A stretch of DNA of 64,000 nt from Actinoalloteichus hoggarensis. Its GTDB lineage: Bacteria > Actinomycetota > Actinomycetes > Mycobacteriales > Pseudonocardiaceae. A program made the translations under genes and the position numbers. Under the pieces are notes generated by a model that saw nothing but the letters and a program-made list of their open reading frames with translations, did not search any database and was not told where the DNA came from. The stretch lies in contig NZ_CP022521.1 of NCBI RefSeq assembly GCF_002234535.1, forward strand, positions 2,418,001 to 2,482,000, in the 5' to 3' direction. This document shows positions 28,648 to 37,885 of the stretch, in pieces (the first letter of the stretch is position 1; every line of letters begins with the position of its first letter).

Positions 28648-29984
28648 CGACGACGGAGTCCGCCGCCACCGACGAGAACATCCTTCGGGCCGCCATCGCG
28701 GCCGAACTCGACCGCACCCGGCGTCGAAGCCTCGCCTTGACGGACAGCGTCGACGACGCCGAGCTGACCCGCCAGCATTCGCCGCTGATGTCGCCGCTGG
28801 TATGGGACCTCGCCCACGTCGGAAACCAGGAGGAGCTCTGGCTCGTCCGCGACGTGGGTGGTCTCGTCCCGCTCCGCAGCGACATCGACGAGCTGTACGA
28901 CGCCTTCCGGCATGCCAGGGCGGACCGCCCCGCGTTGCCCCTGCTGAACCCCGCCGAGGCACGCGAATACGTGCGCGGCGTCCGGGAGAAGACCCTGGAC
29001 GTCCTGGACCGGACACCGCTGCGCGGCAGACGGCTGGTGGACGAGGGCTTCGCCTTCGGCATGATCATCCAGCACGAGCAGCAGCACGACGAGACGATGC
29101 TGGCCACCCATCAGCTGCGACGCGGCGAGCCGGTGCTGCACGCCCCGGCGGCGCCGCCGTCGATCGCCCCGCCGTCGGCCCGCGAGGTGCTCGTCCCCGG
29201 CGGACCGTTCACCATGGGCACCGACGCCGAACCCTGGGCGCTGGACAACGAACGCCCCGCGCGCACCGTGCACGTGGACGCCTTTCATCTCGACACCGCC
29301 CCGGTGACCAACGCCGCCTACGCCGAGTTCATCGCCGCGGGCGGTTACGACCGTCGGGAGTGGTGGACCGAGGAGGGCTGGGCACACCGGCAGCGGGCCG
29401 AGCTGCGAGCGCCGCTGTTCTGGACCCGCGACTCGGACGGCACCTGGTGGCGTCGGCGCTTCGGCGTGACCGAGCCGGTGCCCGCCGACGAGCCGGTGGT
29501 CCACGTCTGTCTGCACGAGGCGCAGGCCTACGCCCGCTCGGTGGGCAGGCGGCTGCCGACCGAGGCGGAGTGGGAGAAGGCCGCGCGACACGATCCGGCG
29601 ACCGGCCGATCTCGGCGTCATCCGTGGGGCGACGCGGCGCCGACCGAACGGCATGCCAACCTCGGCCAGCGGCACCTGACCCCGGCGCCCGTCGGCGCGT
29701 ACCCGCTGGGCGCGACCCCGGCCGGGGTGCACCAGCTCGTCGGCGACGTGTGGGAGTGGACGTCCTCCGCCTTCACCGGCCATCCCGGCTTCGCGGCCTT
29801 CCCGTACCGGGAGTACTCCGAGGTGTTCCTCGACGGCGGATACCAGGTGCTGCGCGGCGGTTCCTTCGGCACGGACCCGTCGATGGCGCGCGCCTCGTTT
29901 CGCAACTGGGACCTGCCGATCCGGCGACAGATCTTCGCCGGCTTCCGCTGTGCCAGGGACGCGACGCGGGCGGAGCGAACCTGA
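28644..29984 (+). CDS. egtB: EgtB, hercynine oxygenase (iron-dependent sulfoxide synthase)
   Basis: Non-haem iron enzyme joining hercynine and gamma-glutamylcysteine with O2 to give a sulfoxide. 446 residues: a DinB-like N-terminal domain supplying the iron ligands (His in WDLAHVGNQEELW and the HxxxH pair in IQHEQQHDETM) and a C-terminal formylglycine-generating-enzyme-like domain (VPGGPFTMGTD; RLPTEAEWEKAARHD; GNVWEW-like GDVWEWTSS; RGGSFGTDPSMARASFRNWD). It overlaps egtA by 4 bases, and egtC starts directly after its stop, so it is translated within one operon. Confidence 0.96.
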   Translation: MTTTESAATDENILRAAIAAELDRTRRRSLALTDSVDDAELTRQHSPLMSPLVWDLAHVGNQEELWLVRDVGGLVPLRSDIDELYDAFRHARADRPALPLLNPAEAREYVRGVREKTLDVLDRTPLRGRRLVDEGFAFGMIIQHEQQHDETMLATHQLRRGEPVLHAPAAPPSIAPPSAREVLVPGGPFTMGTDAEPWALDNERPARTVHVDAFHLDTAPVTNAAYAEFIAAGGYDRREWWTEEGWAHRQRAELRAPLFWTRDSDGTWWRRRFGVTEPVPADEPVVHVCLHEAQAYARSVGRRLPTEAEWEKAARHDPATGRSRRHPWGDAAPTERHANLGQRHLTPAPVGAYPLGATPAGVHQLVGDVWEWTSSAFTGHPGFAAFPYREYSEVFLDGGYQVLRGGSFGTDPSMARASFRNWDLPIRRQIFAGFRCARDATRAERT

Positions 29985-30830
29985 GTGTGCCGCCACCTGG
30001 CATATCTCGGCCCGCCCGTATCGCTGGCCGAGCTGATGTTCGACGGCGCCAACTCGCTGGCCGGCCAGTCCTGGGCTCCGACGATGATGCGCCGGGGCGG
30101 CACCGTCAACGTCGACGGCTTCGGCGTCGGCTGGTTTCCGCCGGACGCCGCCGAGCCCGCCGCGCCGGGAGCCGCCGAGGCCGGGCGGCGACCGGGGGCC
30201 AGGGTCGTCTCACCGACGGCACGGACGGTCGCGCCGCCGTTGCGGTATCGGCGTACCGGCCCGATCTGGAACGACCACGGCTTCGCCGAGGTGGCCACGG
30301 TGGTGCGGACGCCTGCCGCCCTGGCCGCCGTCCGCTCGGCGACCACCGGGATGCCGATCAGCGAGGAGGCCTGCGCGCCCTTCCGGAGCGGGCCGTGGCT
30401 GTTCAGCCACAACGGAGTGCTGCCGGGTTGGCCGGACTGCGCCGCCGGACTCGTCACGGACCTGCCCGCCGCCGCGCTGCTCACGGAGGGAGCCACGGAC
30501 TCCGCGCTGCTCTGGGCTCTGCTGCGCGCCAGGATCGACGCGGGATCGCCTCCCGCCGATGCCGTACGCGACCTGGTCGGCGAGGTCGGCGAGCTGATCC
30601 CGGGGGCGCGACTGAACCTGCTGCTGACCGATGGTGAGACGGTGTTCGCCACCACGTGGACGCATTCGCTCTTCGTCCAGCACGCGCCCGGTCGGCTGGT
30701 GGTGGCCTCCGAGCCGCTGGACGAGGACGGGGACTGGGCCGAGGTGCCGGACGCACGACTGCTCGTCGCCACCCGCGACAAGGTCGAGATCACACCGATC
30801 CATCCGACATCGGTGCCATCGAGAGGATGA
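29985..30830 (+). CDS. egtC: EgtC, gamma-glutamyl hercynylcysteine sulfoxide hydrolase
   Basis: Class II glutamine-amidotransferase fold enzyme that removes glutamate from the EgtB product. After the initiator residue (GTG 29985, immediately after the egtB TGA) comes Cys2, the N-terminal nucleophile (VCRHLAYLGPPVSLAEL). Further motifs are NVDGFGVGWF, FSHNGVLPGW and EGATDSALLWALLRARID. 281 residues. Its stop overlaps the egtD start by 4 bases. A proline/alanine-rich insertion after GWFPPD (about residues 49-70) looks like a surface loop. Confidence 0.94.
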   Translation: MCRHLAYLGPPVSLAELMFDGANSLAGQSWAPTMMRRGGTVNVDGFGVGWFPPDAAEPAAPGAAEAGRRPGARVVSPTARTVAPPLRYRRTGPIWNDHGFAEVATVVRTPAALAAVRSATTGMPISEEACAPFRSGPWLFSHNGVLPGWPDCAAGLVTDLPAAALLTEGATDSALLWALLRARIDAGSPPADAVRDLVGEVGELIPGARLNLLLTDGETVFATTWTHSLFVQHAPGRLVVASEPLDEDGDWAEVPDARLLVATRDKVEITPIHPTSVPSRG

Positions 30831-31804
30831 CCGTGAACATTCCGCACATCGACGTACACCTCGACGAGGACGCCTCGGCAGGTGACCTGCGTGCCGAGGT
30901 CGCCGGGGGCCTGACCTCGGCGCCGCGCAGGCTCTCCTCGATGTGGCTGTACGACGCGCGGGGCAGTGCGCTCTTCGAGGAGATCACCCGGCTGCCGGAC
31001 TACTACCCGACGCGCGCCGAGCGCGCCGCCCTGCAGGGCGCGGCGACGGACATCGCCGAGATCGTGGTGGCGGACACCCTGATCGAGTTGGGCTCCGGCG
31101 CGGCGGAGAAGACCCGCCTGCTCCTCGACGCCATGGGCAAGCAGGGCGCGCTGCGACGCTTCGTGCCCTTCGACGTCTCGACCACCGCGTTGCGCGAGTC
31201 CGCGTCGGAGATCGCGGCCGACTACCCCGAGCTGGAGGTACACGGGATCGTCGGCGACTTCACCCGCCATCTGGACACCCTGCCGGAGGGCGATCGACGA
31301 TTGATCGCGTTCCTCGGGGGGACGATCGGCAACCTGCTCCCCGCCGAGCGCGCGGCCTTCCTGACCGAGGCGCGGTCGGTGCTGCGTCCCGGGGAGTGGC
31401 TGCTGCTCGGCACCGACCTCGTGAAGTCGACCGAGACCCTGATCGCCGCCTACGACGATCCGCAGGGGGTGACCGCCGAGTTCAACCGCAACGTGCTGCG
31501 GGTGCTCAACCGCGAGCTGGACGCGGACTTCGACCTCCGGCTCTTCGACCACGTCGCGCACTGGGATTCGGTGCGGGAGTGGATCGAGATGCGCCTGCGG
31601 GCCTCGGCGCCCTCCACCGTGCGCATCGGGGCGTTGGATCTGACGATCGACTTCGCGGCAGGCGAGGAGATCCGTACCGAGGTGTCGGCGAAGTTCCGCC
31701 CCGACGGCGTCACGGCGGAACTGCGCGCGGCGGGATTCCAGCTGCATCGACAGTGGACCGACCCGGCGGGCCGGTTCGCGGTGAGCCTGGCGGAGGCGGA
31801 GTAG
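30827..31804 (+). CDS. egtD: EgtD, histidine N-alpha-methyltransferase
   Basis: SAM-dependent enzyme that trimethylates histidine to hercynine, the first committed step to ergothioneine. 325 residues with SSMWLYDARGSALFEEITRL, DYYPTRAE, the SAM-binding LIELGSGAAEKTRLLLDA, and LIAFLGGTIGNL. ATG 30827 overlaps the egtC stop and follows GAGAGG. It is the last gene of the operon; no egtE (PLP C-S lyase) follows, so the last step must be encoded elsewhere or done by another lyase, as in some other actinomycetes. Confidence 0.96.
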   Translation: MTVNIPHIDVHLDEDASAGDLRAEVAGGLTSAPRRLSSMWLYDARGSALFEEITRLPDYYPTRAERAALQGAATDIAEIVVADTLIELGSGAAEKTRLLLDAMGKQGALRRFVPFDVSTTALRESASEIAADYPELEVHGIVGDFTRHLDTLPEGDRRLIAFLGGTIGNLLPAERAAFLTEARSVLRPGEWLLLGTDLVKSTETLIAAYDDPQGVTAEFNRNVLRVLNRELDADFDLRLFDHVAHWDSVREWIEMRLRASAPSTVRIGALDLTIDFAAGEEIRTEVSAKFRPDGVTAELRAAGFQLHRQWTDPAGRFAVSLAEAE

Positions 31805-32469
31805 TCCCTCGCGGCGACGCCCGCCGCCTCGGCCGGGTTCTCGAAGACCCTCCGCCGGTCCTCCGTCTCTCGCCGCGGCCTGCGGCCGTCGGCGCCGATC
31901 GGCCGCGCGCTCGGCGTCGGCGGATGGACCCCGCCGCGATGGTGGCGTCGCCGCCGGAGGCGACGGTTCGCGTCGGGCGAACGTGCGCTGATCGCCTCCG
32001 CCCGCCGATCGTGCCGACCGGGCACCCGGCCACTCCTGCCCGAGTGGGCCGAACCTGCCGTCCACTCGGGCAGCATCGATCGGCGCGACGCCGAAGGGCG
32101 GTCGAACGGCCCGGTCACGCGGTAGGAATGGCCGGGTGGTCTTGTTCGCGAGGAACCCGGCCACGGGTTCGCCCGGCTCGTCGGGAGTCGGCGGGGCCGA
32201 CGGTCGGCCGCCCGTCTCGACACCTGGCGTGCTGCCGTGTGGCGGGGCGGCCGCGCCGTCGGCCCGCCGCCGTCCCGCCCGGGCGGACCGACACCGAGGC
32301 CTCGCCGATGTCGGGCGGCGCGGGACCGCACCCGGCCGGGCCCACCGCTCTCGAAGTCGCCGCGCGGAAGGTCGCGACACCGCGGTGCGATCCGCGGCCG
32401 AGCAGCCGAACCGGATCGCGCCGACGTCGACCCCGGCGCCGCCGATCCAGAAGGGAAGATCTCTCGAGA
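31805..32469. other. Gene-free stretch between egtD and the glycosyltransferase
   Basis: About 665 bp. Open frames here are arginine-rich translations without ribosome sites. No strong palindrome or promoter consensus was found. An egtE gene is not present here. Confidence 0.55.
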
Positions 32470-33621
32470 ATGCCCAGGAGACTGTTGTTCAGCGCCACCC
32501 CTGCCTTCGGTCATGTCCTACCGCTGATCCCGCTGATGCGGGCAGCCCGCGACGCGGGCCACTCCGTGGCGCTGCTGTCCGGCGCGGCGTTCCGGACGGC
32601 GGTCGCCGACGAACTCCCTCCGGGCGTCGACTACCTCGGTGCGGGGGCGATGCCGGAGGTCTTCTCCGAGGTGGCGGCCCGCCGTACCGGTGCCGACGTG
32701 TTCCGTCCGACGCCGCCGGTCATCGGTGAGATCTTCGGTGGTGCCCGTGTCGACCTGGGTATCGAGGACGGCATCGAACGAGCCGTCGAATGGGGGCCGG
32801 ACCTGGTCGTGGCCGAACCGTTCGACGCCATCGGCCCGATGATCGCGGCTCGGCTCGACATCGCCTGGCATCAGGCGGGCATCGGTCCGGCCCTGCCCGC
32901 GGTGATCACCTCCGAGATCGATCGCGCCGCCTCGGCCCGATACGACCGGCTGCGCCTCCGTCCGCTCGCCGCCACGAGCCTCCTCGACCCGTGTCCGCGA
33001 TCGTTGCAGGATCCGGCCTGGTCTCCGGACACCGAAGTGCGGGCGGTGCGTCCCGCGGCTCACCGTCGGTCGGTGGACGTCGCGCTCGACCTGCCCGAGG
33101 TCGGCGGGCAGGTCGAGCCGACGGTGCTCGTCACTCTGGGCACGGTCTTCTCCGATCCGGACGCCCTGTCGGCCGCCGTGGCGGCGGTGGCAGGCACCGG
33201 CGCCGACGTGATCGCCACGCTCGGCTCGTCGCTGCGGCATCCCACCGCGAGCGGCATCGAGGGTGCGCGGGCCGGAGCCGACTCGGCGCGGGTCCGGTAC
33301 CTGCCCTTCACACCGTTGGCCCAGCTGCTCGACAAGGCCGACGTGGTGGTCGGCGCGGGCGGCGTCGGCACGATCGTCGGCGCTCTCGCGCACGGACTGC
33401 CGATGGTGCTCTGGCCCCAGGGCGCCGACCAGCCCGTCAACGCCGCCCGCGCCGCCGCGTCGGGAGCCGCGATCACGGTCGACTCGGCCGCCGAGATCTC
33501 CGCCGCCGTGACGGAGGTGCTGGCGTACGGCCGATACCGCGACCGAGCCCGGGAGATCGCGGCCGAGATCGCCGACCGGCCGCTCCCCGCCGAGGTGATC
33601 GCCGAGATCGCCGGGTCGTAA
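32470..33621 (+). CDS. GT1-family glycosyltransferase (macrolide/UGT type)
   Basis: A 383-residue GT-B glycosyltransferase resembling those that decorate small molecules. The N-terminal acceptor domain opens with LLFSATPAFGHVLPLIPLMR, where His15 fits the catalytic base. The C-terminal nucleotide-sugar domain has VLVTLGTVFS, RVRYLPFTPLAQLLDKADVV and LPMVLWPQGADQPVNAARAA. Odd point: the donor-phosphate motif usually reads HHGGAGT but here is GAGGVGT, without histidines. ATG 32470 has only a distant GAAGGGAAG. No sugar-biosynthesis or polyketide genes are nearby, so the substrate is open. Confidence 0.85.
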   Translation: MPRRLLFSATPAFGHVLPLIPLMRAARDAGHSVALLSGAAFRTAVADELPPGVDYLGAGAMPEVFSEVAARRTGADVFRPTPPVIGEIFGGARVDLGIEDGIERAVEWGPDLVVAEPFDAIGPMIAARLDIAWHQAGIGPALPAVITSEIDRAASARYDRLRLRPLAATSLLDPCPRSLQDPAWSPDTEVRAVRPAAHRRSVDVALDLPEVGGQVEPTVLVTLGTVFSDPDALSAAVAAVAGTGADVIATLGSSLRHPTASGIEGARAGADSARVRYLPFTPLAQLLDKADVVVGAGGVGTIVGALAHGLPMVLWPQGADQPVNAARAAASGAAITVDSAAEISAAVTEVLAYGRYRDRAREIAAEIADRPLPAEVIAEIAGS

Positions 33622-33638
33622 CGGGCGCGCGGCGCCCG
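33622..33638 (+). terminator. Short hairpin after the glycosyltransferase
   Basis: CGGGCGC-GCG-GCGCCCG, a perfect 7-bp stem beginning right after the TAA stop. No uridine run. A plausible weak terminator. The remainder to 34024 shows no gene. Confidence 0.5.
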
Positions 33639-34024
33639 GCCCGGTGTGTGTCGACCGACTAGGCGGCCGTTCGGCGCGGGCGCCGCCCGGTCGGCACCAC
33701 CGTCTCGCGTCGGGGCGCATCCGACCGACGGCTTGTTCGCACGTCGTCCGCGGTCGACCGCCCGGTCTCGGCCTGCCTCGGCCGCCGTGGACCGACGGGC
33801 GGCGTCTCCGCCGTCGGAGCCGAGTGACCTCGTGCCGTCGTGAGGCTTCGATGCCACGTAGAGAAGCGGGGCACCGGCCCTCGTGGGATCGCGCGTCCAC
33901 CTGGTCGAAGAGGCCGTACCGGGCGAGCGGTCGCGGGCCGGGGTGCGGGCCGCGGTTCGGTGATCCGATCGACGATCGGACTCCCGGACCGCTGTCGGCC
34001 GGACTCCCCGGTCCCGGACGACCG

Positions 34025-34699
34025 TCAGCAGCCGTCGAGCGTCTCCTGCAGCGTGGCCTTCTCCTCCTCGGTGACGGAGAGCTCGTAGTGATGCTTGACC
34101 TCGATCCAGTGCACCGAGTACGTGCACCAGTAGTCTTCCAGCGGCGGCATCCACTGATCCGGGGCCTGGTCGCCCTTCGACCTGTTGACGCTGTTGGTCA
34201 CGGCGAAGAGCTGCGCCCGCTCCATGTCGTTGGCGAACTCCTCCCGTCGATCGTCGGACCAGTCGGCCGCCCCGCTACGCCAGGCCTCGGCCAACGGAAC
34301 CATGTGGTCGATGTCGAGATCGGCGGCGTCCGTCCAGGTCTGGCCGTCGTACGGACTGAGCCAGCTTCCCGAGACGGCCCTGCACTCGTCGTCTGTCTCG
34401 ACGTTCTCGCCATCGCGGGACAGCACGGCCTCGCGGGTGTTGCAGCCGGGGGAGATCGTGATCCAGTGCGGGAACCGGTCCCTCGAATAGCCGTCCATCG
34501 GACCGGCCGGGCTCACCGGCAGCTCGTCCAACCGCTCACGGGCTGCCGCCGAACTCTCGGCCGCGGGGCCCTCCGCCGCGCTCGGGGAGTCCGACGGGCT
34601 CGACAGGAACGCCTCGACGTCCTCGACCGAGCAGCCGCTTAACGCCGACACCCCCAGAACGGCGGCGAGAGCCGTCACCCAGGCCTTCACGTGCCTCAT
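34025..34699 (-). CDS. Secreted HNH-family nuclease, putative lipoprotein
   Basis: A 224-residue exported protein. The N-terminus has a lipoprotein signal: KAW, hydrophobic stretch, then lipobox SALSGC with Cys23. A Ser/Ala/Glu-rich linker (about 25-60) leads to a compact nuclease domain of the DUF1524/HNH type: DLDIDHMVPLAEAW (Asp-His metal pair) and, 35 residues on, FAVTNSVNRSKGDQAPDQW with the Asn and Lys of the motif. Cysteines near DDECRAVSG and DYWCTYSV may pair. It probably degrades extracellular DNA or RNA for nutrition or competition (inference). It stands alone on the minus strand. Confidence 0.85.
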   Translation of the reverse strand: MRHVKAWVTALAAVLGVSALSGCSVEDVEAFLSSPSDSPSAAEGPAAESSAAARERLDELPVSPAGPMDGYSRDRFPHWITISPGCNTREAVLSRDGENVETDDECRAVSGSWLSPYDGQTWTDAADLDIDHMVPLAEAWRSGAADWSDDRREEFANDMERAQLFAVTNSVNRSKGDQAPDQWMPPLEDYWCTYSVHWIEVKHHYELSVTEEEKATLQETLDGC

Positions 34700-35757
34700 C
34701 GCTCTGACACCCTCCTCTTCGTCATCGCTGTACCGCCGACGCCGCGACCGGGCGTCGTCTCAGTCCTGGTCGACACCCGCGCGGCCCGGCCGCCGGCGTC
34801 GTCTCTCGTGTGCCACTGCCCCTGCCAGGCGGCGTCCCGCCGAGCGGCCCCCGCGCGGCCGATACCGGTTCCGAGGCGATCGGCCGCAGGCGGGTGGCTC
34901 GGGGCAGGTAGTGATGGCACAGGGACGTGCCACGTCGTCCTCGCGGAACGTGAGTGCCCGCGGCTCGCGTCGGGACGCCGCGCCGCGGCCGACGGGCGGC
35001 GGGCGCGTGCCGTCTCGACGCTGTTCATCCACGGGGAAACCCTAGTCGCTCGTGGCCTGTCCGCGATCACCATGACGAGCGGAGAAACCGGGCGTTCGCC
35101 GGCGGATTCGTCACGTCGAGTAGCGGATCTCGCGGCGTACGGGGCCGTTCGGGGCGCCGTCGATCACCGGAGGCTGCCGCGGGTGTCCGGACGGGGGACG
35201 CCTACGCGCGCCGCCGTGCGACGACCGCCGAGGAGAAGCCCGCCCACCCGTTGACGGTGCCGTCGGCGCCGACGGCTCGGGCACGGCGAGGAATCGACCC
35301 CTCGACCTCCGCTCCGTCGTTCTCGACGATTCGCACCGTCGATCCACGGATCTGTACTATGGTGGCGGCAGGAGAACCGAGTGCGTCTGGGGAGACGCTC
35401 GATGACGGTTCTTTCTGGGGAGAAGAACAAATGGGGGGAATGACGATGAGCGAGCAGACCTGACGGCTGGTCCGTCGTGCCGCGCGGACGCGGAGGTCGC
35501 CGCGTCGACGATCGTCCATGCCGGTGGCCTGCTCTAGCGCTGCGCCCTGGGCATCGGCTTCCGGCGGCCTGAGCACGCCGAAGGACACCGGACACGCGGA
35601 TGTCCTAACCAGTGCCGTTCGCGTGGAACGGATTCCATCCGAATCCACGCGGTTCTGTCGTCGTCATTCTGACGGAGTTCGCGCGAATACCGGTTCGTCG
35701 CTGCTGATGCCGCCGCGTGTTCGCGGATCGAAGTACTGTGAGTCATTGGGGGAGCAC
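34700..35757. other. Long gene-free region upstream of the multicopper oxidase pair
   Basis: About 1.06 kb without a supportable gene. It holds an imperfect 30-bp palindrome at 35621-35650 (outer arms GCGTGGA and TCCACGC, inner arms GGAT and ATCC), and a possible -10, TACTGT, at 35734-35739, close to the first oxidase start. A ten-codon frame at 35432-35464 follows GGGGAG-rich sequence; I could not assign it a role. Confidence 0.5.
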
Positions 35758-37617
35758 ATGTCCGAAACCGTCGAGCTGGCCTCGAACGTCGATGCGGATC
35801 TCGCGGATCTCGTGGAGGTCGTCGACCGAACACATTCCGCGGGGCGTGCCGAACTCACCAGGTTCCGCGATCCGCTGCGGATACCACCGGTGCTGCGTCC
35901 GAAGGACGACGAACTGGTGACGGTGGTTCAGCGGGCCACCTGGGTGCGGCTGCACTCGGAGCTGCCGCCCACCCGTGTCTGGACCTATGACGGCCACCTG
36001 CCGGGGCCGACGTTCGACGTCCGACGCGGGCAGCGGGTCCGCGTGGCGTGGACGAACGAGATCGAGGGACCGTTCCCGGTGACGGCGGTGGACGTCCCGC
36101 TGCCGGAGCCGGGGGAGCCGTCTCCTTCGGACGAGCCGGGCCGCAGCGGTGGAGAGCCCATCCCCGAGGTCACCGGGCTGCCGCCGTGGACCGTCGTGCA
36201 CCTGCACGGCGCGGTCACGGCGGCGGGCAACGACGGCTGGGCGGACAACGGGGTCCTGCCGGGGGAGGCACAGCTGTGCGAATACCGCAACGACCAGCCT
36301 GCGATGACCCTCTGGTATCACGATCACGCCATGATGATCACGAGATGGAACGTCTACGCCGGACTGCTCGGCATGTATCTGCTCCGTGACGAGGAGGAGG
36401 ACTCGCTGAATCTGCCCTCCGGGGATCAGGAGGTGCCGCTGATCATCTGCGATCGCAACCTCGACGTCGACGAGCACGGCGCACTCACCGGGGAGCTGGT
36501 CCACAAGACCGTCGCCGAACGTGCGTTCAGCGGCCCCTTCACGCTGGTGAACGGGGTCATCTGGCCCCATCTCGACGTCGAGCGACGGTGGTACCGGTTC
36601 CGAGTGCTCAACGCCTCGAACTCCAGGACGTACACGCTGTCGCTGCGTGACGAGCGTGGAGTGCCGATCAACGGGGCGGCGTGGCAGATCGGGACGGACA
36701 GCGGCCTGCTGCCCGCCCCGCTTCCGCTGCCCGCCTCGGGTCTGGTGATGGCGCCTGCCGAGCGAGTCGATCTGCTCGTGGACTTCAGCGTCTTCGCGGG
36801 GCGCCGACTCCGGCTGGTGAACGCGGCGGCCAACCCGGGGCCCAATCCGGAGATCATGGAGTTCCGCGTCGGACGGCGTCGAGTCACCTCCGACTTCCGC
36901 CGCCCGACGACGGTCTCCGGCTCGTACGTCCGGCTGGGACGTGGAGAGCACGGCTCCGAGCACGGAAGCCGCCTGCTGGTACTGGCCAACGGGCGGAGCG
37001 GGCACGGCGAGATGTGGGAGATGCACCGCTTGGACCCGGGGCACGACCACATCCCCGAGTTCGACGGGGTCACGGTGCACGACGGCTACGTGCAGGTGCA
37101 GGACGCCCACGGAGAGGTGGTCACCTATCACCGGATGTCCAGGGTGTTCGAGGACACGGTGAACTGGTTCGTCCGGCAGGACAGCTGGGAGCGGTGGGAC
37201 ATCCTGAATCTGACCGGACCCACCCATCCGATCCACGTCCACCTGGTGCGCTTCCAGGCCGTCGACCGCGTGCGGTTCGACATCAGCGGCTTCGACCAGG
37301 CACGGGGCGGCACGGCGACGCCGGTGCGTCGGGTGGCGGACGGGACGCTGCTTCCCGACGAGCGAGGCTGGAAGGACACCATCCGGGTGGGCTCGGCGGA
37401 ACTGGTCTCCATCCTGGCGCACTTCACGGGCTCGACCGGCCGCTACATGTATCACTGCCATCTGCTGGAGCACGAGGACATGGGGATGATGCGACCCTTC
37501 GTGGTCGCCCCCGATCCGGTGGTCACGCTTATGGAGAAGTTGCACGGTCACGGCGGAGGCCACGGCGGAGGCCACGGCCTCGACGCGGCAGCGCGGGGAC
37601 GGCGGCTCGCCTCGTAG
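35758..37617 (+). CDS. Multicopper oxidase without export signal (phenoxazinone synthase/CotA-like)
   Basis: A 619-residue three-domain laccase-like enzyme that couples oxidation of phenols or similar substrates to O2 reduction. All copper motifs are visible: VVHLHGAV, LWYHDHAMM, THPIHVHLVRFQ and YHCHLLEHEDMGMMRPF (type 1 Cys, His and Met in the last). It resembles phenoxazinone synthase and bilirubin oxidase/CotA in length and in the loop FDQARGGTATPVRR. No signal peptide: the N-terminus SETVELASNVDADLADLVEV is acidic, so it appears cytoplasmic. The C-terminus ends in a His/Gly tail (GHGGGHGGGHG). GGGGGAG lies 4-10 bases before ATG 35758. Confidence 0.93.
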   Translation: MSETVELASNVDADLADLVEVVDRTHSAGRAELTRFRDPLRIPPVLRPKDDELVTVVQRATWVRLHSELPPTRVWTYDGHLPGPTFDVRRGQRVRVAWTNEIEGPFPVTAVDVPLPEPGEPSPSDEPGRSGGEPIPEVTGLPPWTVVHLHGAVTAAGNDGWADNGVLPGEAQLCEYRNDQPAMTLWYHDHAMMITRWNVYAGLLGMYLLRDEEEDSLNLPSGDQEVPLIICDRNLDVDEHGALTGELVHKTVAERAFSGPFTLVNGVIWPHLDVERRWYRFRVLNASNSRTYTLSLRDERGVPINGAAWQIGTDSGLLPAPLPLPASGLVMAPAERVDLLVDFSVFAGRRLRLVNAAANPGPNPEIMEFRVGRRRVTSDFRRPTTVSGSYVRLGRGEHGSEHGSRLLVLANGRSGHGEMWEMHRLDPGHDHIPEFDGVTVHDGYVQVQDAHGEVVTYHRMSRVFEDTVNWFVRQDSWERWDILNLTGPTHPIHVHLVRFQAVDRVRFDISGFDQARGGTATPVRRVADGTLLPDERGWKDTIRVGSAELVSILAHFTGSTGRYMYHCHLLEHEDMGMMRPFVVAPDPVVTLMEKLHGHGGGHGGGHGLDAAARGRRLAS

Positions 37618-37667
37618 CGGACCGGACCGCCGGGACGGCGACGGCTTTCGTCCACCGTCCGGGTTGC

Positions 37668-37885
37668 GATCATTCGTCTGGGTGATCACACGATCGGGGT
37701 GGGCGGCGTGATCCACTCTGGACCTCGCCACCCACTGCGGTCGGATCGGTGGGCAACAGGCCTGCTCAACGCCGGACCGGTGGTCGGGACAGCACGGACG
37801 AAGGTTTTCTGTATCCATTCGGCTGCGACACGAGCCAACCTCCAGTGCTGGTGCTTACGGTGCAACAATGGATCATTCGTCTGGG
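37668..37885 (+). repeat. 15-bp direct repeat flanking the second oxidase start
   Basis: GATCATTCGTCTGGG occurs at 37668-37682 and again at 37871-37885, exactly 203 bp apart. The second copy covers codons 2-6 of the second oxidase gene, and the match continues with few changes for another five bases. It may be a repeated operator or the trace of a small duplication. Confidence 0.7.
37856..37861 (+). promoter_or_regulatory. -10 element for a leaderless transcript of the second oxidase
   Basis: TACGGT ends six bases before ATG 37868, the spacing expected when transcription starts at the A of the start codon. No Shine-Dalgarno sequence precedes this ATG, which agrees with a leaderless mRNA. No good -35 is visible. 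Confidence 0.45.

Noticed and set aside
34025-34699. HNH gene as part of a phage-defence or restriction system
   Set aside because: It has a lipoprotein signal and no methylase, helicase or other defence partner, so a secreted nuclease is the better reading.
35432-35464. Ten-codon frame with a purine-rich upstream region, as a leader peptide
   Set aside because: No downstream gene within 290 bp, no attenuator structure and no run of regulatory codons.
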